Part shown: positions 15,092-22,724 of the stretch, one piece after another
Numbering within the stretch: position 1 is the stretch's first letter
Layout: every line of letters begins with the position of its first letter
Assembly (NCBI GenBank): GCA_035575235.1
Contig: DATLYA010000163.1
Span: forward strand, 1-27,154
Direction: 5' to 3'
Source of the DNA: SYOC01 sp035575235
GTDB taxonomy: Bacteria > Desulfobacterota > Binatia > Bin18
Length of the DNA stretch: 27,154 nucleotides
Notes under the pieces: model-generated
Told to the model about the DNA's origin: nothing
Database searches by the model: none
Seen by the model: only the letters and a program-made list of their open reading frames with translations
Translations under genes and position numbers: made by a program

Positions 15092-15841
15092 TTACGTGTA
15101 CATGCCGCCATTAATATTGATGACCTGTCCAGTGATATATCCAGCTAAAGGACCAGCCAGAAACGCCACCACCTCGGCAACTTCTGCAGCAGTCCCCCAA
15201 CGGCCAGCGGGAATAAGGCTCAGATATCCTGATTTGACCTGATCTGGCAAGGACCCGGTCATATCGGTTTCAATAAATCCAGGCGCCACAGCGTTCACCG
15301 TAATCGCTCGGGAGGCAAGTTCCTTCGCCATTGTTTTCGTGAAACCAATGACGCCTGCTTTCGCCGCGGTATAGGCCGCTTGACCGGCATTGCCCGTTTG
15401 CGCCACTACCGACGTTAAATTGATGATCCGTCCACTTTTTTGTTTCAACATGGAGCGGACGACGGCTTTCGTACACAGAAACACGCCTTTGAGATTGACA
15501 TCAATGACGCGGTCCCATTCGTCTTCTTTGAGCCGCATCAGCAAATTGTCAATGGATAAGCCGGCATTGTTCACCAGGATATCGATCTTGCTGTACCGTT
15601 CGAGCGCCGCTTGAATTGCCGCCGTTACGTCTACGCTATTGGCGACATCAAACTGGCACAGTTCCGCTTGCCCCCCGTCTGCAATAATAGCCGCGCGAGT
15701 TTCCTCTGCTGCAGCTTGTTGGTGTACGTAATTGATCAGCACGAACGCCCCTTCACGGGCAAGCCGTTGCGCAATGGCGCGGCCAATACCGCGTGAGGCG
15801 CCAGTCACTAGCGCCACCTGCTCTTGCAGTCCGCCGCTCAC
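15092..15841 (-). CDS. fabG: 3-oxoacyl-ACP reductase FabG
   Basis: A short-chain dehydrogenase of 249 residues that reduces 3-ketoacyl-ACP with NADPH. The cofactor motif is TGASRGIG (13-20), followed by NNAG (91-94). The catalytic residues are S144, Y157 and K161 (TSVV and YTAAK). The C-terminus carries VAPGFIETDMT and ITGQVININGG, standard for FabG. The start is GTG and overlaps the fabD stop (GTGA), indicating coupling with fabD. Confidence 0.95.
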   Translation of the reverse strand: MSGGLQEQVALVTGASRGIGRAIAQRLAREGAFVLINYVHQQAAAEETRAAIIADGGQAELCQFDVANSVDVTAAIQAALERYSKIDILVNNAGLSIDNLLMRLKEDEWDRVIDVNLKGVFLCTKAVVRSMLKQKSGRIINLTSVVAQTGNAGQAAYTAAKAGVIGFTKTMAKELASRAITVNAVAPGFIETDMTGSLPDQVKSGYLSLIPAGRWGTAAEVAEVVAFLAGPLAGYITGQVININGGMYT

Positions 15842-16776
15842 GCGATCACTCCTTTTACATCAGCAAGGCCAGCCGGCTCACCAAAGGAAGCGCAGGGCAG
15901 GTCTGGTGCAATACGCTTGAGGAGCCCAGCCAGCACCTTACCGGGTCCCACTTCAACAGCAGCGGTACATCCGAGCGTTTGCAGCCTGCGCATGCTCTCT
16001 TCCCACCGCACGGGGGCCGTAACTTGCCGGATAAGCAGATCTTTAATGCAGGCAGGATCAGTATTCACCTCAGCTGTCACGTTCGCAATCACGCCAACTT
16101 GCGGCGGCGCTACTGTCACTGCCGCCAGCACCCGAGCGAGCCCGTCAGCAACTGGAGCCATCAGTTGACAATGGAACGGGGCGCTGACAGCGAGTTCAAC
16201 CGCGCGTTTCGCGCCGCGGGTTTTCGCTAACGCTATCGCGCGCCGCACAGCCTCAGTATGTCCAGCAATAACTACCTGCCCTCCGCCATTGAGATTTGCC
16301 GGAGACACTACCTGTCCTTGCGCCGCTTCACGACAGACCTGGACGACCTCCTCAGTCGATAGATTAAACAGCGCCGCCATTGAGCCAACGCCAACAGGCA
16401 CGGCCTCTTGCATTAACCGACCGCGTTCACGCACCACGCGGAGCGCATCAGCCAGCGAAAGAGCGCCAGCAGCAACTAAGGCCGCATATTCACCAAGACT
16501 GTGACCCGCCACGTACGAGGGACGCGCTCCAGTTTCTTGTTCAAGCACACAGAGCGCCGCCACGCTCGTCGCCACGATGGCAGGCTGGGCATTTGCCGTC
16601 AGTTTCAACTCGTCGTCCGGTCCCTCAAAGCATAACGTTGAAAGTTTAAAACCAAGCGCCTCATCCGCCTCGGCAAAGACCTGCGCAGCGACAGGAAATT
16701 GTTGCGCCAGGGCCTTGCCCATGCCGGCAGCCTGGGATCCCTGGCCTGGGAACAGAAACGCTAGTGTGCGGCTCAT
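15838..16776 (-). CDS. fabD: Malonyl-CoA:ACP transacylase
   Basis: FabD moves malonyl groups from CoA to ACP. The 312-residue protein opens with LAFLFPGQGSQAAGMG. It has the nucleophile elbow GHSLGEYAAL with Ser93, and catalytic H202 in SAPFHCQLM. The ATG overlaps the plsX stop (ATGA), and its stop overlaps the fabG GTG. Such overlaps on both sides indicate one tightly coupled plsX-fabD-fabG unit. fabH, often found between plsX and fabD, is missing here. Confidence 0.96.
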   Translation of the reverse strand: MSRTLAFLFPGQGSQAAGMGKALAQQFPVAAQVFAEADEALGFKLSTLCFEGPDDELKLTANAQPAIVATSVAALCVLEQETGARPSYVAGHSLGEYAALVAAGALSLADALRVVRERGRLMQEAVPVGVGSMAALFNLSTEEVVQVCREAAQGQVVSPANLNGGGQVVIAGHTEAVRRAIALAKTRGAKRAVELAVSAPFHCQLMAPVADGLARVLAAVTVAPPQVGVIANVTAEVNTDPACIKDLLIRQVTAPVRWEESMRRLQTLGCTAAVEVGPGKVLAGLLKRIAPDLPCASFGEPAGLADVKGVIA

Positions 16777-17909
16777 GATGGCTTCTCCTCTTCCGCCGTC
16801 GGTTCTGTCGCCGGCGGCGGAGTCTCATGCGTGTCGCGGGCATGGCGAAAGCGTTCACGGATCTGCGCCCAAAATTTGCGACCGCGTTTCAGCTCCGCCG
16901 GCGCAAGTGTCGCCTCCGGCAGCGCGTGTATGCTTTCAACGATCTGTCGATTAATGTTGCTGCGAACAGACTGATCAGCAACACGGATCGCGTTCTTGAT
17001 TGCCTTGGGTGAAGAAGCGCCATGAGCAATAATGGCCAACCCCTCAGCGCCAAGGAGCGGCGCGCCGCCAACTTCTGAGGGATCGAGCGTAGCCCGCAAG
17101 TCATCAAAAGCACTGCGAACGAGCAGATACGCCAATTTATTCCGCCAATTCGCCGTGAACACGGCGCGCAGACGTCCGGTTAAGAAGCCGGCAAACCCCT
17201 CCATCGTCTTCAATGCCACATTGCCGGTGAACCCATCTGTGACAACGACATCAACTTTCCCGTTGTTCAGGTCGCGCCCTTCGACGTACCCAATGTAATG
17301 AAGCGGCAGCTTCTTTAATATCTCATGGGCGGCGCGCGTCACGTCCGTGCCTTTTGAATCTTCCTCACCATTACTGAGCACCCCCACTCGAGGTGCAGCG
17401 ATAGCCCGCACAACGCGCGCGTAGATTTCTCCCATGACTGCAAATTGTACAAGATGAAGCGGTTTACACTCGATGTTGGCTCCAGCGTCAAGCAAATAGG
17501 TATAACCATGCACGGCGGGGATGGCGGTGATAATCGCGGGCCGGTCAACTCCAGAAAGATTGCCAAGCACGGTAACGGCGAGCGCCAGCACCGCGCCCGT
17601 GTTGCCCGCGCTGACGACCGCGCCAGCTTCTCCTGTCTTGACAGCCTGAAAAGCTACTTGCAGTGAGGAGTTCGGCTTGCGTCTGAGGGCGGACACCGGA
17701 GACTCTCCCATTTCGATAGTCTCAGCGGCGTGCCGAATGGCGACGAGAGATGATTCTGCTCCTCCCACACGCGTCAGTTCGGGCAGGAGCCGCCCGCGGT
17801 CTCCGACTAGCAGCACAGCAATGCCATGCTCCTGGGCGGCCAAAAATGCCCCTTCCACCACTGCCTGAGGGGCATGATCCCCCCCCATGGCGTCAACAGC
17901 GATATACAT
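16773..17909 (-). CDS. plsX: Phosphate acyltransferase PlsX
   Basis: PlsX converts acyl-ACP to acyl-phosphate, the first committed step of phospholipid synthesis with PlsY. It has the N-terminal AVDAMGGDHAP, then SAGNTGAVLALA, LLDAGANIECKP and VVTDGFTGNVALKTMEG. At 378 residues it is a little longer than usual, because of a Pro/Glu-rich tail (ETPPPATEPTAEEEKPS). The ATG at 17909 matches the family N-terminus although no clear Shine-Dalgarno precedes it. rpmF ends 87 bases upstream, the conserved rpmF-plsX pairing. Confidence 0.95.
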   Translation of the reverse strand: MYIAVDAMGGDHAPQAVVEGAFLAAQEHGIAVLLVGDRGRLLPELTRVGGAESSLVAIRHAAETIEMGESPVSALRRKPNSSLQVAFQAVKTGEAGAVVSAGNTGAVLALAVTVLGNLSGVDRPAIITAIPAVHGYTYLLDAGANIECKPLHLVQFAVMGEIYARVVRAIAAPRVGVLSNGEEDSKGTDVTRAAHEILKKLPLHYIGYVEGRDLNNGKVDVVVTDGFTGNVALKTMEGFAGFLTGRLRAVFTANWRNKLAYLLVRSAFDDLRATLDPSEVGGAPLLGAEGLAIIAHGASSPKAIKNAIRVADQSVRSNINRQIVESIHALPEATLAPAELKRGRKFWAQIRERFRHARDTHETPPPATEPTAEEEKPS

Positions 17910-17996
17910 GATGAGGCGATAAAACTCGCGTCAGAAAGAACGATCAAAAGAGCGCCAGGACACGAGAGGACTTTGCTCATCCACTAAAGTGCAATG

Positions 17997-18182
17997 TTAT
18001 TCTTCTTCCCCAACCTCGATGACTTGCCTGCCGCGGTAGTATCCACAATGCCCACACACACGATGCGGGAGGACTGCCTCGCCGCAGTTTGTGCACGTCG
18101 ACCACTGCGGCGCACGTAGCGCATCGTGCGCGCGACGTTGATTTCGTTTCGATTGTGATGTTTTCCGTTTAGGAAGTCCCAT
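17997..18182 (-). CDS. rpmF: 50S ribosomal protein L32, zinc-binding form
   Basis: A 61-residue protein with the L32 start GLPKRKTSQSKRNQRRAHDAL. It has two CxxC pairs (C30/C33 and C43/C46), so this is the zinc-containing (C+) form. The acidic end VGEEE is a little unusual but short. It lies between yceD and plsX, the standard yceD-rpmF-plsX arrangement. A weak GGGAAC stretch precedes the ATG. Confidence 0.95.
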   Translation of the reverse strand: MGLPKRKTSQSKRNQRRAHDALRAPQWSTCTNCGEAVLPHRVCGHCGYYRGRQVIEVGEEE

Positions 18183-18239
18183 GGAAGTTCCCTACCCACT
18201 CCTATTAGTAGCTTACTAACAAAAATCACGCATTCGGCG

Positions 18240-18785
18240 TTATTTGTCCGCTTCAGAAGACGACCCGCGTAGAGAAGAAAGAATGGCCAAACGCGGATCT
18301 CGCCATGTTGGCTGGCACGTACAGGTTTCAACGTTGCGGTTTACCCCGCACTGTGGACACAGCCCTTTGCAATCTTCTCGGCACAACGGCGGATTTGGCA
18401 GGGCCAGTTGCGTTTGCTCGTAGACGAGCGCCGACACGTCAATTGTCTCTCCGCTATAAAAGCTTGCAGACAGTTCGTCGTAACTTAACTCGGTTTCTCG
18501 CCCAAGCGGCGGCTGGGGCGCTAACACCACAGAGAATTCACGCTCCAAGGAAAATGAGTATTCCTCAAGACACCGGCCACATTGTCCAATGGCTTCACCA
18601 TGAATCACGCCGTTAAAAAACAACTCATCGCCAGAACGGAAGTGCGTCATGTCAACCTGCAACGGCGCCGCGACCTGGTAATCCGCTTCGCCGTCTTGCG
18701 CGAGGAGCCGGTTGAGCTCCTGCACCTCTTCGGTGAAGTGCACTGCAGTCAAAATTGGTTTAATATCTTCTGTTGCGATACGCAC
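18240..18785 (-). CDS. yceD: YceD/DUF177 family protein (23S rRNA accumulation protein)
   Basis: YceD proteins are needed for normal 23S rRNA accumulation and are nearly always encoded just before rpmF, as here. The protein has a first Cys pair in the conserved GQCGRCLEEY block (C69, C72) and a C-terminal cluster CREDCKGLCPQCG plus CTC (C135, C139, C143, C146, C155, C157), likely metal-binding. GTG 18785 is chosen (181 residues): AGGG lies at proper distance and a -10/-35 pair is placed just ahead. The frame stays open to 18866 but would cover that promoter. It is divergent from infA. Confidence 0.85.
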   Translation of the reverse strand: MRIATEDIKPILTAVHFTEEVQELNRLLAQDGEADYQVAAPLQVDMTHFRSGDELFFNGVIHGEAIGQCGRCLEEYSFSLEREFSVVLAPQPPLGRETELSYDELSASFYSGETIDVSALVYEQTQLALPNPPLCREDCKGLCPQCGVNRNVETCTCQPTWRDPRLAILSSLRGSSSEADK

Positions 18786-18812
18786 GGTTTTACCCTGCTT
18801 GAGTGAGGGGGC

Positions 18813-18841
18813 ATGATAGTATGAAGCCGCGGAGAATGCAA
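18813..18841 (-). promoter_or_regulatory. Candidate promoter of the yceD-to-lptE gene run
   Basis: On the minus strand TTGCAT (18841-18836) and TATCAT (18818-18813) are separated by exactly 17 bases. The -10 matches consensus at five of six positions. Transcription would start near 18806, about 20 bases before the yceD GTG. The -35 box lies in the loop of the palindrome at 18824-18849. Confidence 0.45.
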
Positions 18842-18849
18842 CGCGGCTT
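18824..18849 (+). terminator. 8-base palindrome followed by a T-tract between yceD and infA
   Basis: AAGCCGCG (18824-18831) and CGCGGCTT (18842-18849) are perfect complements around a 10-base loop and are followed by TTT on the plus strand, the form of a rho-independent terminator. No gene ends here in that direction, so it would be an attenuator ahead of infA or a block to antisense RNA. Because it brackets the candidate yceD -35 box, it could instead be a protein-binding operator. Confidence 0.5.
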
Positions 18850-18922
18850 TTTCTCAAGAAAAACAAAGAAGATTATTACTCTTGACCCAAAGACCGAGAT
18901 CAGGTACCAGCTGTGTAAAGAT

Positions 18923-19138
18923 ATGGCAAAAGAGGGCATCGAAGTCACAGGTACGGTGTTGGAAACATTGCCGAATGCGATGTTTCGCGTCCAATTAGAG
19001 AACAAAATGACAGTCCTGGCGCACGCCTCGGGAAAGATGCGGAAATTCTATATCAAAATTCTCCCTGGGGATACCGTCACCGTCGAACTGTCTCCCTACG
19101 ACCTGACCCGCGGACGCATCACATTTCGTCATCGGTAA
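18923..19138 (+). CDS. infA: Translation initiation factor IF-1
   Basis: A 71-residue OB-fold protein beginning MAKEGIEVTGTVLETLPNAM and ending in the invariant ILPGD, VELSPYDLTRGRITFR blocks. IF-1 binds the 30S A site and assists initiation. ATG 18923 matches the family start; the open frame upstream (from 18803) is not conserved. Only a weak AAAG precedes the start. One residue is missing in the N-terminal MAKE-x-I-E-V region compared with many homologues. Next comes a small membrane protein, 47 bases on. Confidence 0.95.
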   Translation: MAKEGIEVTGTVLETLPNAMFRVQLENKMTVLAHASGKMRKFYIKILPGDTVTVELSPYDLTRGRITFRHR

Positions 19139-19185
19139 TGTCCCGTCTGCTATCTCCTCGCCCCTCTTGCTTGGGAAAGGATACG

Positions 19186-19371
19186 ATGGCAGTCGTCGCA
19201 CTTTCACTTTTTATCCTGTGGATCTTTAGTCTCTGGCTGCTCGTCGCCGAACAGCGGCGTCCACACAACCTCCGCTTATTTGCACCGCTGGCCATTACCA
19301 GCGGCGCGTTGCTCTTTTGTATGCTCAGCATTGCTAGCCTGCTTTTTTTGCGTCTGCTCTTTACTCAGTGA
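19186..19371 (+). CDS. Small two-helix membrane protein, unknown function
   Basis: A 61-residue hydrophobic protein with two predicted transmembrane stretches (about residues 2-18, VVALSLFILWIFSLWLL, and 32-57, LAITSGALLF onward) joined by a short basic loop (EQRRPHNLR). ATG 19186 is chosen because GGAAAGGA lies six bases ahead. The frame is also open from an ATG at 19138 that overlaps the infA stop, but that segment is hydrophilic and lacks a ribosome binding site. It lies between infA and the TraB-like gene with 22 bases to the latter, so it is probably co-transcribed. No family is recognised. Confidence 0.65.
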   Translation: MAVVALSLFILWIFSLWLLVAEQRRPHNLRLFAPLAITSGALLFCMLSIASLLFLRLLFTQ

Positions 19372-19393
19372 GGCGCGAGCCGATTTTTTCTTC

Positions 19394-20434
19394 ATGCGCG
19401 TGCATCGTTGGTTGTCCATTCTCTTCTTCAGTTTTTTTACATTATCCGCAAGAGCGAACGCCCAGCAATTCTTCCGCTGGGAAGAGGCTGTGGGCGCAGT
19501 TCATTACAGCCAACCGCCGGCGCTGCGCGCAGCAGATCAGCCGCGCAACGAGATTCCAGGCGACGAAAAAGCGACGCCGGACCTTCAGAACGCTTCGCCT
19601 CCCCTCTCCTCATCCTTTTCACATGGACTCTTGTGGAAGATCGAAGCGCCGGCTGCACTACACCCGCCCCCACCGCCAAGCTATCTGTTCGGCACGATTC
19701 ATTCCGGAGATCAACGCGTCATGCAACTTCCCGCCGCCGTGCAACATGCGTTAATCGCAAGTCAGTCATTTTGCATGGAACTCCTTCCGGATCTTGCCAC
19801 CACCGTAACCCTGACGAAGAGCATGCTTTACGCTGACGGACACACCTTGCAAGACACAGTCGGCCAGGAGCTCTTCGCACAGCTTGTGTCGCTCATGCAA
19901 CAGCGAGGCGTTCCTGCGCTTGCATTAACAAAGTTTAAACCATGGGCGGTGTACATGACGCTCAGCATGCCGCAAGCGCAAACAGGCCAGTTTCTTGACC
20001 TGCTGCTCTACGAACAGGCTCAACAACATGGCAAAACAGTCTGCGGCATTGAAACGGCGGCAGAGCAGGTTGCGGTGTTCGAGCACACACCGCTAGCAGA
20101 CCAGCTGTCTCTACTGAGAGAAATTGTCAATCATCCGCACGCTACGGACCTGCTGTTGCAGAAAATGATTCCCCTGTATCTGCAACGCGATATCGGTGGA
20201 TTGTACGCGCTGAGCACTGACGCCGCTGACGCCACGGCTGAGGAACGTCAGAGCCTGGAAGCATTCCTCAAGCGTCTTATTGACGAGAGAAATCAGCGTA
20301 TAGCTGAGCGGCTTCTGGCGCGATTTGCGCGTGAATCCACTTTTGCCGCCGTCGGCGCGCTCCATTTGCCAGGCCCCACCGGTGTACTGCAACTGCTGGC
20401 GAACCGTGGGTGCACAGTCGTGCGGGTCTTCTAA
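19394..20434 (+). CDS. Secreted TraB/GumN (Tiki-like) family protein with N-terminal DUF4124-like segment
   Basis: A 346-residue exported protein. Residues 1-23 look like a Sec signal peptide (MRVHRWLSILFFSFF, then ARANA before QQ). Residues 25-45 (FFRWEEAVGAVHYSQPP) resemble DUF4124, a short envelope-associated motif of the form YKW-x-D-x-G-x-VHYSD-x-P. After a Pro/Ser-rich linker the TraB/GumN domain begins with LFGTIHSGDQRVMQLP (98-113) and ends with FAAVGALHLPGPTGVLQLL. This family is related to Tiki metalloproteases; bacterial members are of unclear substrate. The start is the ATG directly before the signal peptide. The 3' end overlaps the convergent PLP enzyme by four bases. Confidence 0.8.
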   Translation: MRVHRWLSILFFSFFTLSARANAQQFFRWEEAVGAVHYSQPPALRAADQPRNEIPGDEKATPDLQNASPPLSSSFSHGLLWKIEAPAALHPPPPPSYLFGTIHSGDQRVMQLPAAVQHALIASQSFCMELLPDLATTVTLTKSMLYADGHTLQDTVGQELFAQLVSLMQQRGVPALALTKFKPWAVYMTLSMPQAQTGQFLDLLLYEQAQQHGKTVCGIETAAEQVAVFEHTPLADQLSLLREIVNHPHATDLLLQKMIPLYLQRDIGGLYALSTDAADATAEERQSLEAFLKRLIDERNQRIAERLLARFARESTFAAVGALHLPGPTGVLQLLANRGCTVVRVF

Positions 20435-21588
20435 CAGCTTAGCGCCTGCTCAAAATCCGCAAGCAGATCCTCGCTCGCCTCAATGCCAACGGACACGCGG
20501 ATCAAGCTGTCCGAGATTCCTAAGCGCTTGCGGTCCTCAACCGCCATACCGGCATGAGAGGTCGTCGCGGGGCGCGTCACCAATGTTTCCACGCCGCCGA
20601 GACTTGGCGCTACAGTCGCCAACCGCGTTTTTTTGAGGAACCGCTCAGCCGCTTCCACTCCACCGCGCGGCTCAAAACTGAGCACGCCGCCAAACCCATC
20701 AAACAATTCACGGGCGCGCGCATACTGTGGGTGATTCTCTAACCCTGGATAATTGACGCTCGCCACCGCGGCATGCTGCGCGAGAAAACGCGCCATCCTC
20801 AACGCGCTTTCGTTTTGCTGTCGCACTCGTACCCCAAGGGTCTTGAGACCGCGATGCAGAAGAAAGGCGGCATGGGGGTCCAGCGAACCGCCAAGATGGT
20901 TCAACTTATGGGTGATGCGAGTGACTAACTCGCCACGGCCAATCACCACGCCTGCAACAATATCAGAGTGTCCATTCAGATATTTCGTGGCGCTGTGCAG
21001 CGAGAGATCATAGCCCCACTCCACCGGACGAAAATTCACGGGACTGGCGAAGGTATTGTCAATAATGGACACGAGATCATTTTCCCGGGCGAAATAGGCT
21101 ACCGCCTGTAAATCGCCAACCTGCAACAGTGGGTTCGACATGGTCTCTACATAGATAGCTTTCGTGTTTGGTCGGAGTTTCCGTTTCCATGAGGTTGGAT
21201 CATCCGGATCGATAAAATCGTACGAGAGTCCAAAGGCGGCGAAATCCTTGGTGAGCAAATCATGCGTGCCGCCGTACAGACAATCCTGCACCAGAAGATG
21301 ATCTCCAGCGGAGAGAACAGTAAGCAGCGTCGTGCAGATAGCCGCCATGCCGCTGGTGGTCACTAACGCCGCCTCAGCGCTCTCCAGAGCAGCCAACTTG
21401 ACGTGCAGCGCCACATGATTCGGCGTATTATTGAGGCGGATGTAGCGAATATCGTGATAATTTGCCTCACCTAAAGTTTCATACATAGCGGTCTGAAAGA
21501 TGGGCATGATCACCGCGCCGGCAATACGAGGTTCGGGCTCCCCAGCATGAATCAGTTTGGTGTCAAAATGTCTGTATAGCCTGCTCAT
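20431..21588 (-). CDS. Cys/Met metabolism PLP-dependent lyase or synthase
   Basis: A 385-residue member of the cystathionine gamma-synthase / beta-lyase / methionine gamma-lyase group. It shows the phosphate-cradle TTSGMAA (77-83), YVETMSNPLLQV, D177 in IIDNTF, the PLP lysine K202 in SLHSATKYLNGHSD, and the late APSLGGVETLVTRPATTSHAGM block. Sequence alone does not separate the activities, so no symbol is given. ATG 21588 is supported by AGGAGG; the open frame reaches 21771 but overlaps the divergent gene. It stands alone, convergent with the TraB-like gene. It may supply homocysteine or degrade methionine or cystathionine. Confidence 0.88.
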   Translation of the reverse strand: MSRLYRHFDTKLIHAGEPEPRIAGAVIMPIFQTAMYETLGEANYHDIRYIRLNNTPNHVALHVKLAALESAEAALVTTSGMAAICTTLLTVLSAGDHLLVQDCLYGGTHDLLTKDFAAFGLSYDFIDPDDPTSWKRKLRPNTKAIYVETMSNPLLQVGDLQAVAYFARENDLVSIIDNTFASPVNFRPVEWGYDLSLHSATKYLNGHSDIVAGVVIGRGELVTRITHKLNHLGGSLDPHAAFLLHRGLKTLGVRVRQQNESALRMARFLAQHAAVASVNYPGLENHPQYARARELFDGFGGVLSFEPRGGVEAAERFLKKTRLATVAPSLGGVETLVTRPATTSHAGMAVEDRKRLGISDSLIRVSVGIEASEDLLADFEQALSC

Positions 21589-21686
21589 CTTTGCCCTCCT
21601 GGTTTTTAGTCTGTCGATAAAGTGCAATCGAGAGGATGGAACTTTTTTCCTCGCCGCCTGTTTGTAGCGGAGAGGAGAACAGGAAC

Positions 21687-22103
21687 ATGCCAAAGCCGGC
21701 AACCACCCGCCACATGAAATCACCCCCTCGTCCAGCGTTATCACCATTTCTCTACGACCTGAGCGCCGCAATGAACGATCTTCCCCCAGCAGCAGTATTG
21801 CCTGAACAATTTTACGGATCTCCGGTCAACACTGCCCGCGCACGAGGTGAGGTCGCGCTGATGCGGGCCGTATTGGAAGATGCAATTGACTGCCTGCGAA
21901 AGCAATCACGAAAGAGCGGACGTCGCGCCCAGCGGCTCGCCCAAGAGGCTGAGGAGTGGTTGTTTGATAATGACCAGCGCTGGCCGTTTTCTTTTGTGAA
22001 TATCTGTCATGTACTGGGAATTGATCCAGAGTACATCCGTCGGGGCTTGAAACAAAGGCGGCAGGAACCAGCAACCCCAGGGCTGCTGCCTATCGCTGCG
22101 TGA
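21687..22103 (+). CDS. Uncharacterised protein with conserved-looking WPFSFVNIC / DPEYIRRGL tail
   Basis: A 138-residue soluble protein. The first 40 residues are Pro-rich and probably disordered. The middle is a helix (ARGEVALMRAVLEDAID) followed by a very basic stretch (KQSRKSGRRAQR). The end reads EEWLFDNDQRWPFSFVNIC then LGIDPEYIRRGLKQRR. This tail looks like a small helical nucleic-acid-related module that I recall in uncharacterised deltaproteobacterial proteins, but I cannot name a family. ATG 21687 is chosen because GGAGAGGAG lies ahead of it; the upstream frame to 21636 is not supported. It is divergent from the PLP enzyme with a 98-base shared upstream region. Confidence 0.7.
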   Translation: MPKPATTRHMKSPPRPALSPFLYDLSAAMNDLPPAAVLPEQFYGSPVNTARARGEVALMRAVLEDAIDCLRKQSRKSGRRAQRLAQEAEEWLFDNDQRWPFSFVNICHVLGIDPEYIRRGLKQRRQEPATPGLLPIAA

Positions 22104-22130
22104 TGGGAAAGAAGCGAAGCAACGGAGCGC

Positions 22131-22226
22131 GGGAGTCTCGGAGAAGGAAAAAACCTCGTGTGCTCTCACCGATTCTTCGTTTTCCCAGTTCTCCAATTCT
22201 TCGCCAGGGTCTTCAGTTCTCCGATT
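22131..22226. repeat. Degenerate period-8 repeat element (gap before the MaoC gene)
   Basis: The right part has octamers GATTCTTC, GTTTTCCC, AGTTCTCC, AATTCTTC (22171-22202) and resumes after a phase change with AGTTCTCC at 22215. The left part is short and of opposite sense (GGAGTCTC, GGAGAAGG around 22132-22147). It is more eroded than the other elements. It fills the convergent gap between the 138-residue protein and the MaoC hydratase. Confidence 0.55.
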
Positions 22227-22278
22227 CAGTCAGGCGCCACTCGCCACAAGAGAATAATCTCCTAGTGCAGAGCACAAA

Positions 22279-22713
22279 TCAGCCGCGCGACGGCAGCGCG
22301 GCGCGGAAACTGCCCTGAATCGCCACTTCTCCATTCTGATTGAGCGCTTGCACTTCCCCTTCGATAAGGTGTTCGCCGTCTTCCACTATCTTCCTGGTCA
22401 CTTTTCCCTTGCAGGTTACGGAGTCACCCGGCCACACCCGCGTGGCGAAGCGCACCTTATATTTTCGGAGATTCTCTACTCCGACATAGTCCGTCACTAG
22501 GCGGCTCAGGATGCCGGCATTCATCATGCCCATCGCGAACACAGTAGGGTTGCCGGAAGCTTCGGCGAAGGTCTGATCATGATGGATAGGATTAAAGTCG
22601 CCAGAGGCGCCCGCGTACTTCACAAAATCTGTCCGAGTGAGATTCTCAACCGTAAATGACGGCAGCTCGTCGCCCTCTTTAACATCCTCGAAGTACAATT
22701 TGGTGCGCACCAT
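22279..22713 (-). CDS. MaoC-type (R)-specific enoyl-CoA hydratase subunit
   Basis: A 144-residue single hot-dog protein with the hydratase-2 motif YAGASGDFNPIHHDQTFAE (Asp and His of the catalytic pair). It is followed by AMGMMNAGILSRLVTDYVG and the LRKYKVRFATRVWPGDSVT strand. It would hydrate 2-enoyl-CoA. It stands 11 bases after the gene for a MaoC N-terminal-type subunit lacking this motif, so the two probably form a heterodimer like mycobacterial HadAB or ChsH1/ChsH2. GAGGGAAG precedes the ATG. The substrate is unknown. Confidence 0.88.
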   Translation of the reverse strand: MVRTKLYFEDVKEGDELPSFTVENLTRTDFVKYAGASGDFNPIHHDQTFAEASGNPTVFAMGMMNAGILSRLVTDYVGVENLRKYKVRFATRVWPGDSVTCKGKVTRKIVEDGEHLIEGEVQALNQNGEVAIQGSFRAALPSRG

Positions 22714-22724
22714 AATCTTCCCTC

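Noticed and set aside
18882..18910. TTGACC-N17-TACCAG as an infA promoter
   Set aside because: The -10 match is poor, so it was not listed as a feature.
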